27,441 bases of DNA from JALONO01 sp038209965 (lineage in GTDB: Bacteria > Bacteroidota > Bacteroidia > Cytophagales > Thermoflexibacteraceae): positions 1 through 27,441 of the forward strand of contig JBBQXF010000066.1 of assembly GCA_038209965.1 (NCBI GenBank), in the 5' to 3' direction. Within the stretch, counting starts at the first letter, position 1. Every line of letters starts with the position of its first letter. The translations under genes and the position numbers were made by a program. The notes beneath the pieces were generated by a model, which did not search any database, was not told the DNA's origin, and saw only the letters and a program-made list of their open reading frames with translations. This document shows positions 7,600 to 14,529 of this stretch, in pieces.

Positions 7600-7878
7600 T
7601 TACTTGGCCCTTTCAACGATTTCAACTAGCCGCCAACGCTTGTTTTTGCTCAGGGGGCGAGTTTCCATTATTTTCACCGTGTCACCAGGATTGCACTCGT
7701 CTTTTTCATCGTGTGCCATAAATTTGGTAGTCTTTTTGGTGAACTTACCATACATGGGGTGTTTTACCCGACGTTCCACAGCAACCGTAATGGACTTGTC
7801 CATTTTATTGCTCACCACGACCCCAACTCTCACCTTACGGAAATTTCTCTCTACAACTTCAGACTTTATTTCTTCCAT
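7600..7878 (-). CDS. rpsQ: 30S ribosomal protein S17
   Basis: S17 is a primary 16S rRNA-binding protein with an OB fold. The 92-residue chain shows RKVRVGVVVSNKMDKSITVA and VERRVKHPMYGKFTKKTTKF, then AHDEKDECNPGDTVKIMETR and PLSKNKRWRLVEIVERAK; the NPGD-V-I-E-RPLSK pattern is diagnostic. It is 7 nt after rpmC and 21 nt before rplN. Confidence 0.98.
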   Translation of the reverse strand: MEEIKSEVVERNFRKVRVGVVVSNKMDKSITVAVERRVKHPMYGKFTKKTTKFMAHDEKDECNPGDTVKIMETRPLSKNKRWRLVEIVERAK

Positions 7879-7885
7879 GATGGTA

Positions 7886-8083
7886 TTATTTTACAAGTTC
7901 TTTAGCCCTTATTTCGGTATGAATCCTTGCAATCTGCCTTCTCAAATTACGAATGCTCATCGGATTCTCAAGAGGTGAAACAGCGTGGGCAAACTTAAAA
8001 CCCCGCAGACTACGAGCTGTTTGGGCAAGTTGAGTTTTTAGTTCCTCAACCGATAATGCCTGAATTTCCTTATATTTTTTCAT
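7886..8083 (-). CDS. rpmC: 50S ribosomal protein L29
   Basis: L29 is a small helical-hairpin protein near the peptide exit tunnel. The 65-residue product reads as two helices: MKKYKEIQALSVEELKTQL and a second with NPMSIRNLRRQIARIHTEIR. The FKFA-x4-LENP linker between them is the family signature. It is 13 nt downstream of rplP and 7 nt upstream of rpsQ. Confidence 0.97.
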   Translation of the reverse strand: MKKYKEIQALSVEELKTQLAQTARSLRGFKFAHAVSPLENPMSIRNLRRQIARIHTEIRAKELVK

Positions 8084-8096
8084 CTGGATTGCACAA

Positions 8097-8522
8097 TTAC
8101 AAACTGTCCCTCAATTCGTTCACAATGACAAACTTAGTACTTACGGGCAACTTCTGGGCGGCCAAGCGCAATGCCTCTTCGGCCACTTCGCGGGTCACAC
8201 CACCTGCCTCAAACAAAATAGTCCCGGGTTTGATCGGAGCTACCCAATATTCTGGGGCACCTTTGCCTTTACCCATCCGTACTTCGGCTGGTTTCTTGGT
8301 AATGGGCTTATCAGGAAAAATCCTGATCCACACTTGACCTTCCCGCTTCATTGCCCTTGTCACGGCAATACGTGCTGCTTCAAGTTGGCGGGCGGTTATC
8401 CACCCTGGCTCAAGCGATTTAATGCCAAACTCACCAAAAGCCAAACGGTGACCTCGCTGAGCTATACCCTTAACCCGGCCTTTTTGCTGTTTCCTAAACT
8501 TGGTTCTTTTAGGTTGTAACAT
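8097..8522 (-). CDS. rplP: 50S ribosomal protein L16, first gene of the operon here
   Basis: L16 organises the A-site region of the large subunit. The start is the ATG at 8520-8522 because the product then begins MLQPKRTKFRKQQKGRVKG, the universal L16 N-terminus. This gives 141 residues, close to the family length. Other signatures are ITARQLEAARIAVTRAMKRE, WIRIFPDKPITKKPAEVRMG and KGKGAPEYWVAPIKPG. An in-frame open extension upstream to 8588 has only a TTG start and no L16 similarity, so it is excluded. Oddly, rpsC, which normally precedes rplP, is absent; instead there is a leader and a promoter. Confidence 0.98.
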   Translation of the reverse strand: MLQPKRTKFRKQQKGRVKGIAQRGHRLAFGEFGIKSLEPGWITARQLEAARIAVTRAMKREGQVWIRIFPDKPITKKPAEVRMGKGKGAPEYWVAPIKPGTILFEAGGVTREVAEEALRLAAQKLPVSTKFVIVNELRDSL

Positions 8523-8709
8523 GACGCTAAAATTGTTTGTACGGTCACCCGCATGAAGTTCGATACGTAAAATCGCGTCGCAAACCAATCGGGTTTTGCG
8601 CCCAAAAAAACTTATGACTATAAAAACTCAAACTCGGTTTCTTAATTTCAGCCGGACTTATACCCGTGTGGTTAACGAGGACAGTATCCCATTGCTTTTC
8701 CCTGATTTG
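8523..8709 (-). promoter_or_regulatory. 5' leader of the rplP-led ribosomal operon
   Basis: About 187 nt lie between the promoter's -7 element and the rplP start codon. In the transcript, the stretch 8600-8579 can fold as CGCAAAACC / GGTTTGCG, eight pairs with one bulged A and a 5-nt loop. Weaker short stems (for example CGGG/TCCG) occur upstream. An uninterrupted reading frame without an ATG also crosses it. A ribosomal-protein autoregulatory leader is plausible by analogy to other operon leaders, but the ligand cannot be told from sequence. Confidence 0.5.
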
Positions 8710-8715
8710 GGAGTG

Positions 8716-8745
8716 CAAAATTAGCGCGATAAATCAAATAAACAA
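8716..8745 (-). promoter_or_regulatory. Bacteroidota-type promoter for the ribosomal operon
   Basis: The minus strand carries TTG at 8745-8743, a 19-nt spacer and TAATTTTG at 8723-8716. This fits the phylum consensus TTG-N19-TAnnTTTG. Transcription would start near 8710 and run into rplP. It lies only 40 nt beyond the stop codon of the upstream same-strand glycosylasparaginase gene, with no visible terminator between them, so some read-through is possible. Confidence 0.7.
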
Positions 8746-8785
8746 GGATTGCCCCAATTAATTTTAAAATAAAGTGTGTGCTGCC

Positions 8786-9778
8786 TCAAAAAATGCTTTT
8801 GGCCGTTGCCAAAGTGTTGCCTTGCGTGGTGTGCACGGCATAAGTAAACCCTTTTTGGAGGGCGTAGGCCCCATATTCGCCCTTGGTGTTGAGGGCGATG
8901 AATCCGGCCTGCATTTCTTTATAGTTGGCATTTTTCTTTATGAGCCGCTCTACTGCCAAGCGGCAGGCCTCTTCGGGGTGTTTACCGGCCCGCATCAACT
9001 CGACGATCAGGTGGCTGCCCGCTATTTTGATGATGGATTCTCCTAAACCAGTGGCCGATGCCGCCCCGACTTCGCTGTCGGAGAAAAGCCCAGCCCCGAT
9101 AATGGGCGAATCGCCCACGCGGCCCCGCATTTTATAGGCCAGCCCGCTGGTAGTGCAAGCCCCAGAGAGTTTGCCTTGGCCGTCCATGGCCAGCAACCCA
9201 ATGGTATCATGGTTTTCTGAGTTGATAACGGGAGCATATTTGGCGGTCTTGAGCCATTCTTGCCAAGCATTTTTGGCAGCGGGGGTCAGCAAGTTTTCTT
9301 TTTTGAAACCTTGGGCCAGGGCAAATTCGAGTGCGCCCTCGCCCACCAGCAGCACGTGGGGGGTGGCTTCCATCACACGCCGGGCTACCGAAATGGGGTG
9401 CATGATGTGTTCCAAGCTGGCCACGGAGCCGCAGTTGTCGTTGTCATCCATGATGCAGGCATCCAATGCCACCCGACCATCGCGATCGGGCAGGCCACCG
9501 TAGCCCACGCTGTCCACCTTGGGATCGGCTTCGGTCACTTTGACCCCAGCCTCCACTGCATCGAGCACCCGACCGCCTTGGGCCAGCACTTGCCAAGCGA
9601 CGGCGTTGGCCGCCAAGCCGTGATCCCATGTAGAAATTACCACCGGGCCTGATGGCCGCTGATCGCCTTTGGCGGTGGTGGGAGCTTGGGTTTGGGCAGT
9701 TTCTTTGGGATTGCAGGCCCACGGGAACAGCAATCCGCCCAAAGCGGAAATTTTGAGAAAATAACGGCGATTGTTCAT
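8786..9778 (-). CDS. exported N4-(beta-N-acetylglucosaminyl)-L-asparaginase (glycosylasparaginase)
   Basis: Enzymes of this Ntn-hydrolase family cleave the GlcNAc-Asn bond left from N-linked glycans. The start at 9776-9778 gives 330 residues and places a twin-arginine signal at the N-terminus (RRYFLK at residues 4-9, hydrophobic to about residue 20, Cys22). Export by Tat is therefore likely; a lipid anchor at Cys22 is possible, but the lipobox is poor. The catalytic Thr192 is in HDTIGL, where autocleavage makes the new N-terminus. GRVGDSPIIGAGLF and ASATGLGE match the Flavobacterium enzyme pattern. An in-frame upstream start at 9796 would only add six residues. An SDR gene lies 110 nt upstream on the same strand. 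Confidence 0.9.
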   Translation of the reverse strand: MNNRRYFLKISALGGLLFPWACNPKETAQTQAPTTAKGDQRPSGPVVISTWDHGLAANAVAWQVLAQGGRVLDAVEAGVKVTEADPKVDSVGYGGLPDRDGRVALDACIMDDNDNCGSVASLEHIMHPISVARRVMEATPHVLLVGEGALEFALAQGFKKENLLTPAAKNAWQEWLKTAKYAPVINSENHDTIGLLAMDGQGKLSGACTTSGLAYKMRGRVGDSPIIGAGLFSDSEVGAASATGLGESIIKIAGSHLIVELMRAGKHPEEACRLAVERLIKKNANYKEMQAGFIALNTKGEYGAYALQKGFTYAVHTTQGNTLATAKSIF

Positions 9779-9888
9779 TGGTCGGGGAGAAATCAAGTCG
9801 GGACTGTTCGGTGTACTATTATTTGAATCATTGGATTACCTGTTTGCCGATCGGGAACCAGCAACGTCGTTACCAGCCAACAACTGCA

Positions 9889-10590
9889 TTACCCAATGTC
9901 ACCCAATTGGGGGCGGATGAGCAACTCTTCGATCACCGTTTGACCCGACAGCGACCAAGCGGCCCAAATGGCTTCGGCCACATCCTCGGGTTTCATGAAG
10001 CGATCAGGGGGGATATCGGTCCCCTCCCAACTGGCAGTCAGGGTGGCTCCCGGCAATACCGCCGTCACCCGGATGTTATGGGGCTTCATTTCTTCCCGCA
10101 GCACTTTGGTCAGGCCATACATGGCAAATTTGGAAATGCAATAGCTGCCCCCATTAGTGTAGGGGGTGATGCTGGCGGTGGAGCAGATATTGAATACGTG
10201 GCCTTGCCGCCGTTGGATCATCTCGTTGATCAAGCCACGGGTAATATGGTAGGCACTGTACAAGTTGGTGTTGATCATCATTTCCAACACGCCCTCCTCC
10301 TCGGTATGCACTTGGCCGGGCACAAAGATCCCAGTGTTGTTCACCAGCACATCTATTGGTCGGCCCAACGATTTAACATATTGGACAAATGCGGCGGCTT
10401 CCAGCTTTTGGGCCAAATCGGCCGGAAAATGATAGACCCGGACATTGAACTGTCCCTCAATTTCTTTCTTGAGCAGGCGAAGTTCGGTTTCACCCCGCGA
10501 GCAAGTGGCAATGTCAAAACCTTGGGCGGCAAATTTGGTGATAATGGCCCGCCCAATCCCTTTACTTCCACCAGTAACGACAACTAACAT
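9889..10590 (-). CDS. short-chain dehydrogenase/reductase (SDR), substrate unknown
   Basis: This is a classical SDR oxidoreductase that uses NAD(P)H. The start at 10588-10590 puts the nucleotide-binding motif TGGSKGIG at residues 6-13 and gives 233 residues; an in-frame start at 10620 would add ten residues that look untranslated. NNTG (84-87) replaces the usual NNAG. The catalytic residues are in ICSTAS (Ser137 or Ser140), Tyr150 and Lys154 (YCISK), with Asn109 in NTNL. The substrate cannot be inferred. It is divergent from the glycosyltransferase at 10807 and upstream of the glycosylasparaginase on the same strand. Confidence 0.9.
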   Translation of the reverse strand: MLVVVTGGSKGIGRAIITKFAAQGFDIATCSRGETELRLLKKEIEGQFNVRVYHFPADLAQKLEAAAFVQYVKSLGRPIDVLVNNTGIFVPGQVHTEEEGVLEMMINTNLYSAYHITRGLINEMIQRRQGHVFNICSTASITPYTNGGSYCISKFAMYGLTKVLREEMKPHNIRVTAVLPGATLTASWEGTDIPPDRFMKPEDVAEAIWAAWSLSGQTVIEELLIRPQLGDIG

Positions 10591-10743
10591 AAATGAGTGG
10601 TTGATGTTTCCCGCACACACGGGCCTGAATTTGTGTTGAAAATTACAGAAATCTTAGCGATATGCCCTTGCTTGGGCCGTAAATTGCCTTAAATAATTTG
10701 TCGCCCGAGCAAAACGGCCCGCTGCACTCCCGGCAGCCCGCGC

Positions 10744-10772
10744 TTGACTTTCCCTTTTTTGGGCCAACTTTG
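10744..10772 (+). promoter_or_regulatory. probable promoter of the 10807 glycosyltransferase
   Basis: The plus strand has TTG at 10744-10746, an 18-nt spacer and CAACTTTG at 10765-10772. The last element differs from TAnnTTTG by one base. Transcription would begin near 10778, leaving a leader of about 30 nt before the ATG at 10807. Confidence 0.5.
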
Positions 10773-10806
10773 CAGAGGCAAACAAGTCCATTGCTGTTGT
10801 TGAAGC

Positions 10807-11787
10807 ATGTCTGATAATAAAGTTGCAATTTCGGTCGTCGTCCCCGCCTATAACGAGGAGGAGTCCTTGCCCGAACTTTACGAATGGATCGACCGGGTGA
10901 TGCAGGCACATGGCTTTGGCTATGAGCTACTCCTTATCGACGATGGCAGCACCGACCACTCTTGGGAGGTAATCGGCCAACTGTCAGCGCAAAACCCAGC
11001 CGTGAAAGGCATCCGCTTTAACCGCAACTATGGCAAATCTGCGGCATTGGACACCGGTTTCCGGGCTGCCAGCGGGCAGGTGGTCATTACGATGGATGCC
11101 GATTTGCAGGACAGCCCAGACGAGATCCCGGAATTGTACCGGATGATCACCGAGGGCAAACTCGATCTGGTTTCTGGCTGGAAGAAAAAGCGCTATGATC
11201 CCCTAAGTAAAACCATTCCCACCAAGTTGTACAACGCCATGACCCGTTGGCTGTCGGGTATTCCGCTCCATGATTTCAATTGTGGACTGAAAGCTTATCG
11301 GGCTGCGGTGGTCAAGCACATGGAAGTGTACGGCGAAATGCACCGCTACCTGCCCGTCATTGCCAAGTGGCAGGGCTACAAAAAAATTGGGGAAAAAGTG
11401 GTGGAACACCGCGCCCGCAAGTATGGCGTGACCAAGTTTGGCTGGGAGCGGTTTATCAATGGCCCCTTGGATCTATTGTCCATTATTTTTGTATCACGGT
11501 TCCGCAAGCGGCCCATGCACTTTTTTGGCACCTTGGGACTGCTCTCCTTTTTGACCGGCGGCGGGATTGCGCTGTATATCGTGCTCAATAAGTTTGTCAA
11601 ATCGCAGATGGGCTTGCCGGTGCGCGATGCGGTCGATCAACCCCTTTTCTTCTTGGCTTTGGCCGTACTGATCATCGGCTCCCAATTGTTCCTGACCGGG
11701 TTTTTGGCCGAACTTACCTCGCTCAACTCGCCCCAGCGCAATGACTATGTGGTGAGCGAACGGATCAACCTCCCAGACCCAAAATAG
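10807..11787 (+). CDS. membrane-anchored family 2 glycosyltransferase, DPM1/GtrB-like
   Basis: Proteins of this type usually transfer a sugar from a nucleotide donor to polyprenyl phosphate at the cytosolic face of the inner membrane. The 326-residue chain has the GT-A fold: SVVVPAYNEEESLPELYE (residues 9-26), LLIDDGSTDHS, RFNRNYGKSAALDTGF and the metal-binding DADLQD at 97-102, then FNCGLKAYR. Two hydrophobic segments follow near residues 237-261 and 279-301, as in GtrB-like enzymes. The donor sugar is unknown. It converges with the DUF2851 gene, with 23 nt between stop codons. Confidence 0.9.
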   Translation: MSDNKVAISVVVPAYNEEESLPELYEWIDRVMQAHGFGYELLLIDDGSTDHSWEVIGQLSAQNPAVKGIRFNRNYGKSAALDTGFRAASGQVVITMDADLQDSPDEIPELYRMITEGKLDLVSGWKKKRYDPLSKTIPTKLYNAMTRWLSGIPLHDFNCGLKAYRAAVVKHMEVYGEMHRYLPVIAKWQGYKKIGEKVVEHRARKYGVTKFGWERFINGPLDLLSIIFVSRFRKRPMHFFGTLGLLSFLTGGGIALYIVLNKFVKSQMGLPVRDAVDQPLFFLALAVLIIGSQLFLTGFLAELTSLNSPQRNDYVVSERINLPDPK

Positions 11788-11810
11788 CCAGCCGCCACTT
11801 GGCGATCCAA

Positions 11811-13106
11811 TCATCCTGGGCGCACCAGGCTCGCGCCAATGTTGCAGTCCAAGCAACGTTTGGGGGTGCAAAACTGGTTAAAAAGCTCAATCACCGCCTG
11901 AGAATCGGAGGCGTGGCGGATCGGCAACCCGAGGATCCGCCATTTTTTGGTGATGTTGTTGGTCTCGGCGGGCAGTTGTTCCAGAAAGTGCATGGCCCGC
12001 TCCATATATTTGGGTTCGTCTTTTTGCATTGAGTAGGCAACCAGCAACGGCACTATCGTATTGATGACAATGTTTTCAATACTGCTCTGGCCCAAGCCCG
12101 CCACGGTGGTTGGGCTGGGCTGATCGGGCAAATAGTGGTGTTGCCAATAATCCGATTGATCCACGGCCAACAATTGGCCCAATTGCGCAAAATCTTCGCT
12201 CGCCATGAACGGGGCGAACAGGTTTTTGCATTGGTGGATCAGGGCCGCAAACTGGGCCAATCGCACAGTTGGAAAATTGGCGGGGCGCATCCGCAGCAGT
12301 TTCCATTCATGAGTTTTCAGTTGGGCCGGGATCAGCTCATATTTATGGGCCAAAAAACGGTGTTCTACTTGTAAAGCCCGCAAGTGCTGATCGGCAAAAC
12401 TGGCCTCCAACCAGCCTGCTTGGCCCAGTAGCAGGGCTTCAGTGGCCAGCAGATTGTCGGCGTATTTGCGCAAAATTTTGAAGGGCAGGGCTTGGGCCAA
12501 TCGCAGAAAAGCTTCGCTATTTACTTTGAAGCCAAAATTTTTCGCCAATGCCTGATAGGCTGTTTCCTCCCAATCGCCTTTGTTGAGGGCCAACAATCCT
12601 GTTATTTCACCAGCTTTTCGCTCCAACCGCCGGATCAGTGATTTGTCAAGCATAGAAAGTGCCGTGACTGGCCTGACTTGGGCCCATTGCGGGGCGCACG
12701 CAATGTCGCTTGGGTTGGCCTGCAACAAGTGAAATTTTTCCACCAACAATGGATCTACCCTGCCTTGCAGGGCCAGCACCGGGATGGGCGTGCCGTCTCC
12801 CCGGCGGATCCGTGCATCGGTGGGGGGCAGGTCATGCTGCCAAACCACGTGGAGAACGACCTGATCGTAGGCCCGATCCTGCTCGTGGGCGTGGCGCAGC
12901 CAGTCGGAGGTGCGCAGGTGCAGTTCCACCGCCCCAAACCAGCGCACCCCGTCAATGAGGAGGCTGGCCTCGGCAAAATCGGCCCCGGAATCTGTATTGC
13001 GCCGCCCGGGTACAATGACTTGCAAGGACTCGCCGCTGGTGGCCGCAAGTTGGTGTTTGTCAAAATATTGGAACTGCCACACATAGGCCAAAAAACTTTC
13101 TTGCAT
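11811..13106 (-). CDS. DUF2851 family protein
   Basis: The 431-residue protein belongs to DUF2851, a family of unknown function that I know mainly from Bacteroidota. Its N-terminal third has the family core: GADF (Asp43), WFGAVELHLRTSDWLRHAH (residues 56-74, with Glu61, His63, His72 and His74) and VVLHVVW (83-89). The remainder is mostly helical. The C-terminus has Cys413, Cys418 and Cys421 in FCTPKRCLDCNIG, and Cys137 lies in DIACAPQ. The D...ExH pattern and cysteine set resemble PD-(D/E)XK nucleases with a metal cluster, but that is speculation. The M19 dipeptidase gene ends 29 nt upstream, so they may be co-transcribed. Confidence 0.88.
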   Translation of the reverse strand: MQESFLAYVWQFQYFDKHQLAATSGESLQVIVPGRRNTDSGADFAEASLLIDGVRWFGAVELHLRTSDWLRHAHEQDRAYDQVVLHVVWQHDLPPTDARIRRGDGTPIPVLALQGRVDPLLVEKFHLLQANPSDIACAPQWAQVRPVTALSMLDKSLIRRLERKAGEITGLLALNKGDWEETAYQALAKNFGFKVNSEAFLRLAQALPFKILRKYADNLLATEALLLGQAGWLEASFADQHLRALQVEHRFLAHKYELIPAQLKTHEWKLLRMRPANFPTVRLAQFAALIHQCKNLFAPFMASEDFAQLGQLLAVDQSDYWQHHYLPDQPSPTTVAGLGQSSIENIVINTIVPLLVAYSMQKDEPKYMERAMHFLEQLPAETNNITKKWRILGLPIRHASDSQAVIELFNQFCTPKRCLDCNIGASLVRPG

Positions 13107-13135
13107 TTGGCTGATTGGTCAAGGACATCAAATAA

Positions 13136-14365
13136 TTATTTCTGGTTCATATCCAGCACTTTGTTCCACACCCGAAAGACATTTTTATAGCATATCTTCT
13201 CAATGTCTTGATTGGAGTAGCCCCGTTTCAGCAGCACATAAATCAGGTTGGGATATTGCGATACGTCCTTGAGGCCGGTGGGCAGGGTGTCACCCACGCC
13301 GTCATAGTCGGAGCCAAGCCCCACGTGATCCACCCCGGCCAATTTTACCACGTGATCTATGTGATCGGCCACCATCTCCACATCGGCAAACAGGCTGGGG
13401 TTGGCTTTGGCAAATTCGGCCAAATAGGGTCGGGCCTCGGGCGATCGGGCACCGGTGATGCCCTTGGTGGCCAGAAAAGCGGTGAGTTGGTCACGGAGTT
13501 GGTTGTTGTGCGCTTGGGCCTTGCCATCCAAGAAGTTAGTGCCAAAATTGATTTGGATCACGCCCCCGTTTTTGGCCAGCAGTTTGATCATGTCATCGGA
13601 CATGTTGCGCTCAAAGCCTGGGGTAAACTTGCGGCAAGAGGAATGGGACGCAATGCACGGGGCTTGGGAAAGCCGCATTACTTGGTAAAAGGTACTGTCC
13701 GAAATGTGCGAAACATCGACCATAATCCCTACGCGGTTCATTTCCCGGACCACCGACTCACCAAACTTGCTCAGTCCGTTCCAAGTGCGGGTGGTGTCGT
13801 AGGAGGAGTCGCAGATCTGGTTGTCGGTACCGTGGGTGAGCGTAATGTAGCGGATGCCACGCTGGTAAAAGTAGGCAATGTTTTGCAGGTTATTTTCCAC
13901 AGGTGCGCCGTTTTCCATGCCCATTGGCAGAGAAATAAGCCCCAATTTGAAGTTTTTGGCTACTTCTTCGGGAGAATTGGCCAAAGCAAACTTATCGGGG
14001 TGGGCTTTGGCTATTCCTTGCACCATATTGATGAGTGAATCGGCAAATGCCTTGGCCCCACCCGTTTTTTGATAGGAGGAAGGCACATAGATCGACATAA
14101 AGGGAGCGCTCAATCCGCCTTTTTTGGCCCGTTCGTAATCAAAGTCCCCGTTGGTGTTGCTGATCGGGATGCCCAAGAATTGTTTCTCGAGCCGAAAGTT
14201 CCGCGCCACCAACCGGAATGGCAGATCGACGTGCCCATCGGTAATGATGTATTTGTGGGCCAGTCTGTCAGCTTTTCTTTGCCGCTTGTCATCGGCGGGA
14301 GATTGCCCGCAGCACCAGTGGCCAGCCAGCCAGCACACGCTCAGGATCAGTAGGTGTTTTTTCAT
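13136..14365 (-). CDS. M19 membrane dipeptidase family protein, exported
   Basis: M19 enzymes are zinc-dependent dipeptidases, related to renal dipeptidase. The start at 14363-14365 gives 409 residues with an N-terminal signal peptide (MKKHLLILSVCWLAGHWCCG); the longer frame to 14437 adds non-signal-like residues and is rejected. The binuclear metal site is visible: His45 and Asp47 in DGHVDLP, the bridging Glu151 in MGMENGAP, His220 in VDVSH, His241 in ASHSS, and the Asp of GLGSDYDG. The sequence TATTTTTG ends 5 nt before the start codon. Substrate may be periplasmic dipeptides. DUF2851 follows after 29 nt. Confidence 0.92.
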   Translation of the reverse strand: MKKHLLILSVCWLAGHWCCGQSPADDKRQRKADRLAHKYIITDGHVDLPFRLVARNFRLEKQFLGIPISNTNGDFDYERAKKGGLSAPFMSIYVPSSYQKTGGAKAFADSLINMVQGIAKAHPDKFALANSPEEVAKNFKLGLISLPMGMENGAPVENNLQNIAYFYQRGIRYITLTHGTDNQICDSSYDTTRTWNGLSKFGESVVREMNRVGIMVDVSHISDSTFYQVMRLSQAPCIASHSSCRKFTPGFERNMSDDMIKLLAKNGGVIQINFGTNFLDGKAQAHNNQLRDQLTAFLATKGITGARSPEARPYLAEFAKANPSLFADVEMVADHIDHVVKLAGVDHVGLGSDYDGVGDTLPTGLKDVSQYPNLIYVLLKRGYSNQDIEKICYKNVFRVWNKVLDMNQK

Positions 14366-14529
14366 GGGAGCAAAAATAAACACCCAATTAAGGCAACCTG
14401 AAGCAAAAAAACAATAGCCCTCCCCCGAAAATGGCATTTATCTCCGTTATCAGCTTTTTTCTGCACAGCGGCAAAAACAAGCCATTCAATTGGGAAGGCT
14501 ATTGGCGCTAAGTAAAAACGGGGAAATTG

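Noticed and set aside
8523..8588. In-frame N-terminal extension of L16 from a TTG codon
   Set aside because: L16 proteins begin MLQPKRTKFRK, which matches the ATG at 8522; the extension has no L16 similarity and overlaps the structured leader.
9778..10587. 269-codon open frame on the plus strand opposite the SDR gene
   Set aside because: It mirrors the SDR codons, lacks recognisable motifs and would overlap almost the entire SDR, which has full catalytic motifs.
10722..10738. GCTGC / GCAGC hairpin upstream of the glycosyltransferase promoter
   Set aside because: Five pairs with no T-run and no gene ending there; probably chance in G+C-rich sequence.
11793..11804. CGCC-ACTT-GGCG hairpin between the convergent glycosyltransferase and DUF2851 genes
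   Set aside because: Only four base pairs and no T-run on either strand, so it is not a supported terminator.
13208..14038. 276-codon open frame on the plus strand opposite the M19 dipeptidase
   Set aside because: It is rich in Gly, His and Val as expected from the antisense of a G+C-rich gene, and the M19 metal ligands are all on the other strand.
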